From NCBI RefSeq assembly GCF_014649375.1, contig NZ_BMSX01000011.1, forward strand, positions 248,001-312,000: a stretch of DNA of 64,000 nt, read 5' to 3'. Source of the stretch: Streptomyces aurantiogriseus. Lineage in GTDB: Bacteria > Actinomycetota > Actinomycetes > Streptomycetales > Streptomycetaceae. The translations under genes were made by a program, and so were the position numbers. This document shows, piece after piece, positions 1 through 7,496 of the stretch (positions are counted from its first letter, which is position 1; every line of letters begins with the position of its first letter). A model generated the notes under the pieces. It did no database searches and had not been told where the DNA came from. It saw only the letters and a program-made list of their open reading frames with translations.

Positions 1-594
1 ATCCCGTTCGTGATGATCGACCCGGTGGTCGAGCCGCCGTCGGGCGTGGTGTCGGTGGGCGCGGCGAACTGGCAGGGCGGGGTGACGGCGACCGAGCACC
101 TGCTGGCCCTCGGTCACGAGCGGATCGCGGTGATCGCCGGCCCGCGCCGCAAGATGTGCAGCAACGCCCGGGTCGCCGGCTACCGTTCGGCCCTGGCCTC
201 GGCGGGCGTCGGCCACCGCCCCGAGTACATCCGCCACGGCGGCTTCGACGAGTCCGTCGCCCACCACCGCATGCGCGAACTCCTCGACCTGCCCGAGCCC
301 CCGACAGCCGTGTTCGTCTGCTCCGACCGTATGGCCCTCGGCGTCTACGAGGCCCTGGCGGAACGGGGGTTGAGCGTCCCGCACGACATCAGCGTCGTCG
401 GTTTCGACGACCTCCCCGAGTCCCGCTGGACCACCCCGGCCCTGACCACCGTCCGCCAGCCGCTGGCCGAGATGGCGGCGACGGCTCTGCGGCTGCTGGT
501 GCGGATGATGGACGGGGAGCGGCCGGAGGGGACGCGGACCGAGCTGTCGACGCGGTTGGTGGAGCGGGCGAGCACGGGTGCGCCCAAGCAGTGA
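1..594 (+). CDS. LacI/GalR-family transcriptional regulator, C-terminal part (5' truncated by window edge)
   Basis: The reading frame is open from base 1, so the start and the N-terminal HTH lie upstream of the window. The remaining 197 residues form the sugar-binding, periplasmic-binding-like effector domain. Typical LacI segments are present: HLLALGHERIAVIAGP, an AVFVCSDRMALGVYEAL-type hinge region, and ISVVGFDDLPESRWTTPALTTVRQP-like text ending in TRLVERAST. The family represses carbohydrate-use genes and is released by a sugar ligand. The target cannot be told because the gene it would control is outside the window. Confidence 0.93.
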   Translation: MPFVMIDPVVEPPSGVVSVGAANWQGGVTATEHLLALGHERIAVIAGPRRKMCSNARVAGYRSALASAGVGHRPEYIRHGGFDESVAHHRMRELLDLPEPPTAVFVCSDRMALGVYEALAERGLSVPHDISVVGFDDLPESRWTTPALTTVRQPLAEMAATALRLLVRMMDGERPEGTRTELSTRLVERASTGAPKQ

Positions 595-650
595 CGCGCG
601 AGGCCCTCCTCGTGAGGCGGCCGTGCGCCGACAGCGCCGGGCCGACGCGG

Positions 651-694
651 ACCATCAGGCATGAGGACCATCAGGCATGAGGACCATCAGGCAT
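651..694. repeat. 16-bp tandem repeat, 2.8 copies
   Basis: The unit ACCATCAGGCATGAGG occurs at 651-666 and 667-682, with a partial third copy at 683-694. It lies in the 308-base gap (595-902) between the LacI-type gene and the ThuA gene. A related GCATGAG-rich patch occurs at about 3029-3061. Apart from the repeat and a doubtful 40-codon frame, I see nothing else in this gap. Confidence 0.9.
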
Positions 695-770
695 CCGGAG
701 AGACCGGCGGACAACGCGATGACCGTCTCGAGGTCATGCCGGACAGGATGCCCGAGGCGCCGGCCGTGGC

Positions 771-893
771 TCATCCCCGCGTACGCTCCGGAACCGACCG
801 CAGCCGTGCGATGTTCCCCTCCAGCAGCCGGGTGGCGGTGCGCACGCCGACGCCGCCGCTGTCGTCCACCTCCGGCAGCCGGCCGTCCGTCAC
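771..893 (-). CDS. Doubtful small ORF downstream of the ThuA gene
   Basis: A GTG-started frame of 40 codons begins 9 bases after the ThuA stop on the same strand. It reads VTDGRLPEVDDSGGVGVRTA and then TRLLEGNIARLRSVPERTRG. Codon third positions are GC-rich and the composition looks protein-like, so it may be a small gene or the tail of a decayed one. I recognise no family. It could equally be chance in DNA this rich in GC. Confidence 0.2.
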   Translation of the reverse strand: MTDGRLPEVDDSGGVGVRTATRLLEGNIARLRSVPERTRG

Positions 894-902
894 GACGTGT
901 CG

Positions 903-1553
903 TCAATCCTCCAGCCTCGCCGCCCAGTTGATTCCGCCGCGAAGGTGGGCCAGGAAGTCCGCGTCCCGGTAGGCCTCCGACGTGTGGCCGAGAGCCGTGT
1001 AGAAGACGCGGCCCGCTCCCTGTTCGCGGCACCACACGAGCGGGTGGTCGGGGCCCATGGTTCCGCCGTCGTACGAGGACTCGTCGGCGGTGGCGAGGAC
1101 GTGGACCCGGTCGCGCGGGTTGGTGCGGAAGTCGTACCACTCGTCGGTGAAGTCCCAGACGGGGGGCAGATGGCGGGTGGCGGGGTGGTCGCGGTACTCG
1201 ACGAGTGCCTTGCCGGGCTGGAGGGCGGGGTGACGGGCGAAGCGGGCACCGAGGAGGTCGCCGTAGTACGGCCAGTCGTACTCAGTGCAGGCCGCCGCGT
1301 GCACGCCGGCGAAGCCGCCGCCCGACTCGACGTACCCGGCGAGGCGTTCCCGTCCGGCCGGGGTGAGGACCTCGCCGCTGGTGGAGAGGAAGACGACGGC
1401 CGCGTACCCGTCCAGCGGGGCCTCCAGGGCCGTCGGGTCCTCGGTGTGGTCGACGGTGAAGTCGCCCAGTGTCCGTACGGCGGTGACGGCGTCCGGGATG
1501 GAGTCGTGGCGGTAGTCGGTGGTGCGGGTGTACACGAGCAGGCGGGTGGTCAT
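903..1553 (-). CDS. ThuA-domain protein (trehalose-utilisation / class I glutamine amidotransferase-like fold)
   Basis: The product has 216 residues, the normal length for a stand-alone ThuA domain. It opens with LLVYTRTTDYRHDSIPDA, has the ESGGGFAGVHAA turn near residues 77-87, and ends with GRVFYTALGHTSEAYRDADF and GGINWA, all typical of ThuA. ThuA proteins have a GATase1-like fold but their reaction is poorly defined. They are linked to sugar utilisation, such as trehalose and glycoside oxidation in rhizobia. It is transcribed alone here and lies tail to tail with the LacI-type gene. The family call is firm and the substrate is unknown. Confidence 0.9.
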   Translation of the reverse strand: MTTRLLVYTRTTDYRHDSIPDAVTAVRTLGDFTVDHTEDPTALEAPLDGYAAVVFLSTSGEVLTPAGRERLAGYVESGGGFAGVHAAACTEYDWPYYGDLLGARFARHPALQPGKALVEYRDHPATRHLPPVWDFTDEWYDFRTNPRDRVHVLATADESSYDGGTMGPDHPLVWCREQGAGRVFYTALGHTSEAYRDADFLAHLRGGINWAARLED

Positions 1554-1646
1554 ATGGCCGGAGCCTAGGGGGGCGCGGGCGCGCCTCCCAGGGTCGTGAT
1601 CAGGGCGAAAGTTTCGGCGCGGAACGAGCGGTACGGCGGACTTTCC

Positions 1647-2249
1647 TCATCCCCCGACGTCCACGTTGTTGTCGGGCGCCCCGTCTCCCTCCGGTGGCAG
1701 GTCACCCCGCTCCACGGGCTCGCCCCCGGCCGGGGCGGGCGGCAGGAGGGTGTCGAGTTCGCCTGCGGAGGGCTGGTGGACCTTCTCGGCGGCCTCGCGC
1801 AGAACGTCGCGCGGCACGCCCTCGCCCCCGATCCGGACGAGGAACCCCTTCTTCGGCACCACGTACTCCCCGCCGCCACCGCGGTACCAGAGGTCTCCTT
1901 CGCGGGTGCAGTCCGCGGGAGTGCCGGAGTCGTCGGCGGGCGGCTGGGTCGGGCAGGTCTCGGCGGTCATGGTGCCGCGGTCGACGGTGAGCTGAAGCTG
2001 GCTGCCGTTCTTCCGGGAGACGTACGTGGCCGAGAAGCCGTCGCCGCCGTACACGCCGACGGACTGCTGGGCGAGGGTGTAGCCGCCGGGGGCCTCGGTG
2101 ACGTACACCGCGTCCGGGTGGATGCCCAACGCCTCGGCCCGGGCCTTGAGTTCGGCAGGGTCGGCGGCGCCCGCGTCCTCGGTGCCGCAGGCGGCGAGGA
2201 GCACGGGGGTCAGCAGCAGCGCCGGCAGGGCGCGTACGGTACGGATCAT
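1647..2249 (-). CDS. Secreted lipoprotein of unknown function
   Basis: The 200-residue product starts MIRTVRALPALLLTPVLLAACG, a type II signal peptide with lipobox LAAC and Cys21 as the lipidated residue. The mature part starts GTEDAGAADPAELKARAEAL, is acidic and polar, and ends in a Pro/Gly-rich tail. A pair of Cys residues within TCPTQ...DCTRE could form a disulfide. I recognise no catalytic motif, so it is an outer-face membrane-anchored protein of unknown role. The reading frame stays open far upstream, but the ATG at 2249 immediately before the signal peptide is the only sensible start. It is divergent from the VOC gene at 2322. Confidence 0.85.
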   Translation of the reverse strand: MIRTVRALPALLLTPVLLAACGTEDAGAADPAELKARAEALGIHPDAVYVTEAPGGYTLAQQSVGVYGGDGFSATYVSRKNGSQLQLTVDRGTMTAETCPTQPPADDSGTPADCTREGDLWYRGGGGEYVVPKKGFLVRIGGEGVPRDVLREAAEKVHQPSAGELDTLLPPAPAGGEPVERGDLPPEGDGAPDNNVDVGG

Positions 2250-2321
2250 GCGGCCATCCTGCCGCACAGGTGTTCCACAGACGCATCCTTTTCGGCGGCG
2301 GGCCGCGTAGGCTCGGGCGGG

Positions 2322-2954
2322 ATGAACACCATTCCCCCACGGCTCGACCACCTCGTCCTCGCAACCCCCGATCTGGCGGCGACGGTCGCCGAGTTCGCCC
2401 GGCGCACGGGGGTGGCCCCCGCCCCCGGCGGTGTGCACATCGGGCACGGCACCCGCAACCACCTGGTCGGCCTGGGCGGCAGCGCCTATCTGGAGATCAT
2501 CGGGCCGGATCCCGAGCAGGCCGCGCCGACCGGTCCGCGCCCCTTCGGCGTGGACGGGCTCGACTCGCCGCGGACCATCACCTGGGCGATCAGCCCGCCC
2601 GACCTGGACGAAGCGGTGGCGACGGCCCGCGCGCACGGCTACGACCCCGGCGACGTACGGGACATGAGCCGGCGCCGCCCCGACGGCACCCTGCTGGAGT
2701 GGCGGCTGACCGACGGCGGTGACCCGCACCCGTCCGGCCTGGTCCCCTTCCTCATCGACTGGGGTGCCACGGTCCACCCCTCCGCGTCGGGCCTGCCCGT
2801 CACCCCGCTGCTGGAGCTGTCGGCCACCGCCCCCGACCCCGACGAGATCCGCCGCCTGCTGACCGCCCTCGGCACCGAACTCCCGCTGACCCAGGGCCCG
2901 GTGGGTCTCTCGTTCACGGTGGACACGCCGAACGGGCCGGTGGCCTTCAGCTGA
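2322..2954 (+). CDS. VOC-superfamily protein, glyoxalase-like domain (Glyoxalase_3 type)
   Basis: The 210-residue protein begins with RLDHLVLATPDLAATVAEF, the usual start of a VOC beta-alpha-beta-beta-beta module. It continues with GTRNHLVGLGGSAYLEIIGPDP, which carries metal-ligand-like His and Glu positions. The length and the LVPFLIDWG block match the Glyoxalase_3-like group. These proteins bind a divalent metal, and for most the reaction is unknown. The ATG at 2322 sits after a GGGCGG sequence and directly precedes the conserved domain. It is divergent from the lipoprotein gene, with which it may share a promoter region. Confidence 0.88.
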   Translation: MNTIPPRLDHLVLATPDLAATVAEFARRTGVAPAPGGVHIGHGTRNHLVGLGGSAYLEIIGPDPEQAAPTGPRPFGVDGLDSPRTITWAISPPDLDEAVATARAHGYDPGDVRDMSRRRPDGTLLEWRLTDGGDPHPSGLVPFLIDWGATVHPSASGLPVTPLLELSATAPDPDEIRRLLTALGTELPLTQGPVGLSFTVDTPNGPVAFS

Positions 2955-2962
2955 CGGTCCGG

Positions 2963-3095
2963 GCGGGGGATGCGGTATGCGCAATGCGGTGCGCGGTATG
3001 CAGTATGCGGCGGCACGCAGACAACCAGCATCAGGCATGAGGCATGAGACATGAGGCATACAGAGCGTGACATTCTGTATGCAGTATGCGACACG
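2963..3095. repeat. Low-complexity TATGC / GCATGAG repeat patch
   Basis: The gap between the two VOC genes is filled with repeated GCGGTATGC and CAGTATGC words (about 2970-3010 and again near 3080). Between them, at about 3029-3061, lies a GCATGAG run. The word CATCAGGCATGAGG is shared with the tandem repeat at 651-694, which suggests a family of small intergenic repeats. No gene is visible here. Confidence 0.75.
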
Positions 3096-3153
3096 CGGCC
3101 CACTGTCCGATTCCTTCAAGACCGACCGCCCGCCTCCTGCCTACGGTGGCCGC

Positions 3154-3549
3154 ATGACTCCACGATTCGATGCCATCGGCCTGGTCGTCTCCGACATGGC
3201 CGCCTCCGTCGCCTTCTACCGCCGGCTCGGGTTCGCCTTCTCCGAGGGCGCCGAGCGGGAGCCACACGCCGAGGCCGAACTACCAGGCGGGCTGCGGCTG
3301 TTGCTGGACACCGAGGAGACCGTCCGGTCCTTCCTCCCCGGCTGGCAGGCGCCGTCGGGAGGCGGCCGGCACTCCCTCGCCCTGCGCTGCGACGGGCCCG
3401 CCGAGGTCGACGCGGTGTACGAGGAGCTCGTGGGCGCCGGGTACGTCGGCGAGCTCAAGCCCTGGGACGCCCCCTGGGGCCAGCGGTACGCCGTCGTGCA
3501 CGACCCCGACGGCAACGGCGTCGACCTGTTCGCGCCGCTGGCGCAGTAG
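3154..3549 (+). CDS. VOC-family protein (glyoxalase/bleomycin-resistance-like), single domain
   Basis: The 131-residue protein has the standard single-domain VOC layout. It opens with FDAIGLVVSDMAASVAFYRR, continues with HAEAELPGGLRLLLDTEE, and closes with RYAVVHDPDGNGVDLFAP, the usual end of glyoxalase-like domains. Members dimerise and bind metals or small ligands. Some confer drug resistance by sequestration, but no substrate can be inferred here. The ATG follows a GGTGGC sequence. Its last 270 bases overlap, tail to tail, the open frame of the AraC-type gene on the other strand. Confidence 0.9.
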   Translation: MTPRFDAIGLVVSDMAASVAFYRRLGFAFSEGAEREPHAEAELPGGLRLLLDTEETVRSFLPGWQAPSGGGRHSLALRCDGPAEVDAVYEELVGAGYVGELKPWDAPWGQRYAVVHDPDGNGVDLFAPLAQ

Positions 3550-4209
3550 GTCCGTCAGCGTCGTCCCGCTCAACTCCCTTACGTCCCGGGCGAGATGAGC
3601 CTGGTCGGCGTAACCGGCGCGGGTCGCCGTGTCCGCGTACGGCAGGCCTGTCCGGGCCAGGGCGAGGGCCCGCTGGAGGCGCAGGATACGGGCGAGCGTC
3701 TTGGGGCCGTAGCCGAAGGCGGTCAGGGAGCGGCGGTGCAACTGGCGTGCTCCGATGCCGAGTTCGTCGGCGGTCGCGGCGACCGGGTGGCCCGCGGCGA
3801 GGGCGGTGACCAGGTGGCGCAGCTCGGGGTCGGGCGGGGCCGCCCGTTCCAGCGCCAGCTCCTCCAGTGCCGTCGCCGGGTGTGCGGCGGCCTCGACGCG
3901 GGCGCGCAGCCGCCGTACCTCCGCCGCCGGCCACAGGTCGGCCAACTCCACGCGCTGGTCACGCAGTTCGTGGGCGGGTACGCCGAGCAGGGCGGGCGCG
4001 GTGCCGGGGTAGAAGCGCAGGCCGGCCCAGGACGCGGGCGGGGCGTCGGGGACGTAGGCGTGGGTGTCGGGGCCGGCCACCAGCAGCCGGCCCTGGTTCC
4101 ACAGCAGGTCCATGCAGCCGTCGGGGAGCACGGGGTGTACCCCTGCGCCCGCCGGGGTGTTGGTCCACACCACCGCGCCGGCCAGCCGGGAGGGGCGTTC
4201 CTCGTACAC
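3280..4209 (-). CDS. AraC-type helix-turn-helix regulator with DUF6597-like N-terminal domain
   Basis: The N-terminal half (residues 1 to about 120) contains HPVLPDGCMDLLWNQGRLLVAGPDT, a pattern seen in a large actinobacterial AraC group with a DUF6597-type sensor domain. The C-terminal part holds the two HTH motifs: VAATADELGIGARQLHRR, then FGYGPKTLARILRLQRAL and ADTATRAGYADQAHLARDVRELSG. The expected family end is near residue 225. The frame has no stop there and runs 270 bases into the convergent VOC gene, giving 309 residues with a low-complexity tail. Either the tail is real or a frameshift exists. The target is probably a neighbouring VOC gene. Confidence 0.8.
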   Translation of the reverse strand: MYEERPSRLAGAVVWTNTPAGAGVHPVLPDGCMDLLWNQGRLLVAGPDTHAYVPDAPPASWAGLRFYPGTAPALLGVPAHELRDQRVELADLWPAAEVRRLRARVEAAAHPATALEELALERAAPPDPELRHLVTALAAGHPVAATADELGIGARQLHRRSLTAFGYGPKTLARILRLQRALALARTGLPYADTATRAGYADQAHLARDVRELSGTTLTDLLRQRREQVDAVAVGVVHDGVPLAPGGVPGLELADVPGAHELLVHRVDLGGPVAAQGEGVPAASRRRLPAGEEGPDGLLGVQQQPQPAW

Positions 4210-4219
4210 GGATGCCAGG

Positions 4220-5155
4220 CTACGCCGCTCGTGTCCGGTGTTCCTGGGGGCTGACGCCGTAGACCCGTTTGAAGGCGCTGGACAGGGCGAACGCGCTGCC
4301 GTAGCCGACCTGGCGGGCGATCGCGCCGATCGTGTCGTCGGTGTCGCGCAGCAGGTCGGCGGCGAGGGCGAGGCGCCAGCCGGTCAGGTATGTCATCGGG
4401 GGTTCGCCGACGAGGTCGGTGAAGCGGCGGGCCAGGCCGGCGCGGGAGACGCCGGCCTTCGCGGCGAGGGAGGCCACCGTCCAGGGGTGTGCCGGGTCGT
4501 CCTGGACGAGGCGCAGGACGCGGCCCACGACCGGGTCGGCCATCGCCCGGTACCAGGCCGGCGCCTCGGCCTCCGGCCGGGAGAACCAGGCTCGCAGGGC
4601 GGCGATGACCAGCAGGTCGAGCAGCCGGTCCAGGACGACTTCCTGGCCGGGTTCGTCGCGGCCGATCTCGTCCATCAGCAGCGGGGTGAGCGGGCACTGC
4701 CACACGTCGGAGGTGAGGGACAGCAGCGGCGGCAGCGCGTCGAGCAGCCGGCCGCTGATCTCGCCCTCCATCATGTACGTCCCGATCAGCACCACCGTGG
4801 AGCCGTCCAGCCGGTCGCCCCAGGCGCGTACGCCCAGGTCCATGGAGCCGTTCAGCAGCCGCCCGTCGGGGTAGGCGCACTGTCCCTCCGGCAGGATCAG
4901 CGCCTGTGGGGGCGTCGCGGGGTCGTCGGCGCAGGTGTAGGCGCCGGGGCCGCGCGCGATGGCGAGGTCGCCGGCGACCAGCCGGATGCGGTCGCCGTCG
5001 TCGGGTACGACCCATGCCTCGCCGCGCACCATGAGCATCACCGTCAGCGGCGCGCGGTCCTCCACCCGCACCGCCCACGGCGGGTCGAAGCACGCACGGA
5101 TCATGAGGGCGCCACGCGCGCGTGGACCTTCCAGAAGGCCTGCGAGTGCGTCCAT
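4220..5155 (-). CDS. AraC-family regulator with cupin ligand-binding domain
   Basis: This is a 311-residue, full-length cupin-AraC protein. Residues 1 to about 190 form the cupin_6-type sensor (MLMVRGEAWVVPDDGDRIRL, with GDLAIARGPGAY). The C-terminal 100 residues carry two HTH motifs: WTVASLAAKAGVSRAGLARR, then DDTIGAIARQVGYGSAFALS followed by FKRVYGVSPQEHR. It lies 10 bases downstream of the other AraC start on the same strand and is divergent from the NmrA-type oxidoreductase at 5236. Cupin-AraC regulators of this kind commonly control a divergently transcribed reductase, so that gene is the likely target. Confidence 0.92.
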   Translation of the reverse strand: MDALAGLLEGPRARGALMIRACFDPPWAVRVEDRAPLTVMLMVRGEAWVVPDDGDRIRLVAGDLAIARGPGAYTCADDPATPPQALILPEGQCAYPDGRLLNGSMDLGVRAWGDRLDGSTVVLIGTYMMEGEISGRLLDALPPLLSLTSDVWQCPLTPLLMDEIGRDEPGQEVVLDRLLDLLVIAALRAWFSRPEAEAPAWYRAMADPVVGRVLRLVQDDPAHPWTVASLAAKAGVSRAGLARRFTDLVGEPPMTYLTGWRLALAADLLRDTDDTIGAIARQVGYGSAFALSSAFKRVYGVSPQEHRTRAA

Positions 5156-5235
5156 GGCGCCAGCGTAGACGCGCGCTTATGGGAATGAGCCGTTCAGCGA
5201 TGGGCCGGTGCGCGGGGCGGCAGTTGACTGGACGC

Positions 5236-6084
5236 ATGACGCAGATGACGCAGGACACGGCGCGGAACATGACGGTGGTGGTGACCGGCGCGACCGGTCG
5301 TACGGGCGGACGCGTGGCGCGGGCGGCGGGGGCCGCCGGGCTCACGGTGCGGGCGGCCTCGCGGGCGACGGGCTTCGACTGGGGGGACCGGTCGACGTGG
5401 GCGCAGGCGCTGCGCGGCGCGGACGCGGCCTATCTGGCGTACCCGACGGACGTCGGCTCCCCGGAGGCGGCCCGCGCGGTCGGGGAGATCGCCCGGGAGG
5501 CGGTCGGGCTCGGTGTGCGGCGGCTGGTGCTGCTGTCGGCGCGGGGCGAGGAGCGGGCGCTGCCGACCGAGAAGGGGCTGCGGGAGTCGGGGGCGCAGTG
5601 GACGATCGTGCGGGCCGCGTGGTTCGCGCAGAACTTCAGTGAGGGCCCGCTGGTGGAGGAGCTGCGGCTCGGTGGGGGCCTGGTGTTCCCGGCGGCCGAG
5701 GGCGTGCGGGAGCCGTTCGTCGACGTGCGGGACATCGCGGACGTGGTGGTGGCCGCGCTGACGTCGGGCGACCGGTACGTGGGGCAGGAGATCGACGTGA
5801 CGGGGCCGCGGCTGCTGACCTGGGGCGAGGCGATCGCCGAGATCGCCGGGGCGACGGGCCGCGGGCTGACGTACCGTTCCGTGCCCGCCCGGGAGTACCA
5901 CGCGCACCTGACCGCCTTCGGTGTGCCGCCGCAGGAGGCCGATTTCCTGGTCGAGCTGTTCGAGGAGCTCCTCGACGGCCGCAACGCCCACCTCTCGGAC
6001 GGCGTACGGGAGGTTCTGGGCCGGGAGCCGCGTGACTTCACGGACTTCGCGCGGGAGGCGGCGGGGGCGGGTACCTGGGGGTGA
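5236..6084 (+). CDS. NmrA/NAD(P)H-binding oxidoreductase-like protein (SDR-like)
   Basis: The 282-residue product has an N-terminal Rossmann motif VVVTGATGRTGGRVARAA, followed by LVLLSARGEERALPTEKGLR and WTIVRAAWFAQNFSE, typical of NmrA-like atypical SDRs. Members bind NAD(P) and act as quinone or aldehyde reductases or as redox sensors. The usual SDR YxxxK catalytic pair is not evident, as in other NmrA-like proteins. Two starts are possible, ATG 5236 and ATG 5245; the first is taken here. It is divergent from the cupin-AraC regulator, which probably controls it. Confidence 0.88.
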   Translation: MTQMTQDTARNMTVVVTGATGRTGGRVARAAGAAGLTVRAASRATGFDWGDRSTWAQALRGADAAYLAYPTDVGSPEAARAVGEIAREAVGLGVRRLVLLSARGEERALPTEKGLRESGAQWTIVRAAWFAQNFSEGPLVEELRLGGGLVFPAAEGVREPFVDVRDIADVVVAALTSGDRYVGQEIDVTGPRLLTWGEAIAEIAGATGRGLTYRSVPAREYHAHLTAFGVPPQEADFLVELFEELLDGRNAHLSDGVREVLGREPRDFTDFAREAAGAGTWG

Positions 6085-6091
6085 CTGCGGG

Positions 6092-6175
6092 GTCCCTTCT
6101 CCGGGGGGCACTTCTCCGGGGGGGCACTTCTCCGGGGGGGCACTTCTCCGGGGGGGGTCACTTCTCGGGGGGCGG
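6092..6175. repeat. G-run tandem repeat between convergent genes
   Basis: About four to five copies of CACTTCTCC followed by 6-8 G lie between the NmrA stop (6084) and the BrkB stop (6158-6160), extending just over the BrkB 3' end. The + strand therefore carries five G-runs separated by about 9 bases. The position suggests a transcription-stopping or G-quadruplex-prone element between convergent genes. No conventional hairpin terminator is seen. Confidence 0.8.
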
Positions 6176-7318
6176 CTCTTCCTCCCCGCCCCCCTTCGGG
6201 GACGTCCTGGCGTGGGTCCGCAGGCGGCCGGTCACGTCCTCCGGGGGCAGGAAGCGGGACCAGCGTTCGGGGAACTCCGACGGCATGTCGGGGTCGTCGG
6301 GGTCCTCGTGGGTGCGGGCGGCGGCCATGCGGGCGACGTACTCCGCGGCCTCCTCCTCGCGCAGCCGTTCGTTGGCGGCGCGGGCCGCGGCCGTCGCGGC
6401 GGCCGGCCAGACCCGGTCGATCGCGGCGTTCACGGCGGCGCCGACCAGCACGGCGAAGGCGGACACGCCGATCCACAGCAGGACGGCGACGGCGGCGGCC
6501 AGGGAGCCGTAGATGGTGGCGCCCTCGATGGTGTTCTGCAGGTAGATGCGGAGCAGGAAGCTGCCGAGCACCCACATGGCGAGGGCGACCAGGGCGCCGG
6601 GCACGTCCTCGATCCACGGGGAGCGCACCGGCACGGACACGTGGTAGAGGGTGGTCAGGAAGGCGATCGACAGGACGATCACCACCGGCCAGTACAGGAC
6701 CTGGACGACCGTCGTCGACCACGGCACGATCCGTACGACCGCGTCCGGCCCGGCGACCATCAGCGGCAGCGCGACCGAGCCGATCAGCAGGGCGGCGATG
6801 AACAGCAGGAACGCCACCAGCCGTGTCTTGACGATGCCGCGGACGCCGTCGAGGCCGTACATGACGGTGATGGTGTCGATGAAGACGTTCACCGCGCGCG
6901 AGCCGGACCACACGGCGAACAGGAAGCCGATGGAGATGACGTCGGGGCGGCCGCCCTTCATCACGTCGTCGAGGATCGGCTGGGCGATCTGTGTGACGCC
7001 CTTGTCGGACAGGACGGTGCGGGAGGCCTCCAGGAGGTTGGTCTCCAAGCTGGTGATGGTGTCGGTGCCGGTCCAGTCGTCGACATAGCCGAGGAGGCCG
7101 ATGAGGCTGAGCAGCAGCGGCGGCACGGACAGCAGGGTGAAGAAGGCGGCCTCGGCGGCGAGGCCGAGGATGCGGTACTCGATGCAGGAGTTGACGGTGT
7201 CCTTGAGCAGCAGCCAGGCGGTCCTGCGCTTGGAGACGTTCCGGTAGAGGGCACGCGCGCGGTGGAGACGCCCGTGAGGGCTCTCGGGTTGCTCGGATGA
7301 CTGACTTGCTGGCTGCAC
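6158..7318 (-). CDS. YihY/virulence factor BrkB-family membrane protein
   Basis: The 386-residue protein has a basic N-terminal segment, then the family start AAEAAFFTLLSVPPLLLSLIG and repeated hydrophobic helices consistent with six transmembrane segments. These include FLFAVWSGSRAVNVFIDTI, RLVAFLLFIAALLIGSVALP and GALVALAMWVLGSFLLRIYL. The C-terminal cytoplasmic tail is acidic and Pro-rich. BrkB/YihY proteins are integral membrane proteins; despite the old RNase BN name no enzymatic role is established. The start is the GTG at 7318. It is divergent from the AidB-like gene. Confidence 0.93.
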   Translation of the reverse strand: MQPASQSSEQPESPHGRLHRARALYRNVSKRRTAWLLLKDTVNSCIEYRILGLAAEAAFFTLLSVPPLLLSLIGLLGYVDDWTGTDTITSLETNLLEASRTVLSDKGVTQIAQPILDDVMKGGRPDVISIGFLFAVWSGSRAVNVFIDTITVMYGLDGVRGIVKTRLVAFLLFIAALLIGSVALPLMVAGPDAVVRIVPWSTTVVQVLYWPVVIVLSIAFLTTLYHVSVPVRSPWIEDVPGALVALAMWVLGSFLLRIYLQNTIEGATIYGSLAAAVAVLLWIGVSAFAVLVGAAVNAAIDRVWPAAATAAARAANERLREEEAAEYVARMAAARTHEDPDDPDMPSEFPERWSRFLPPEDVTGRLRTHARTSPKGGGEEEPPPEK

Positions 7319-7472
7319 GTCCTAACGGTATCCGCCGAGCGAGGCTGCGCTCACCTCCGGTGGGACGCCGTCACGGTGTGCCATCGGCCCCGGCGCACGC
7401 GCGTGCGGCCCGTCCCGGGTGGCTGCCCGGGTGCTGCCCGTCTGCTGTCCGTGTCCTGGGGGTCATGAGCGG

Positions 7473-7488
7473 CGTACCCGGGGGTACG
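7473..7488. promoter_or_regulatory. Inverted repeat overlapping the AidB-like translation start region
   Basis: CGTACCC-GG-GGGTACG is a perfect 7-bp dyad with a 2-base centre, ending 8 bases before the ATG at 7497. It could be an operator, or an RNA structure masking the start. No regulator can be named. Confidence 0.4.
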
Positions 7489-7496
7489 TTCGCGGT

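Noticed and set aside
1596..2321. Upstream extension of the first VOC gene
   Set aside because: The frame is open but antisense to the lipoprotein gene and has no domain; the VOC domain starts right at ATG 2322.
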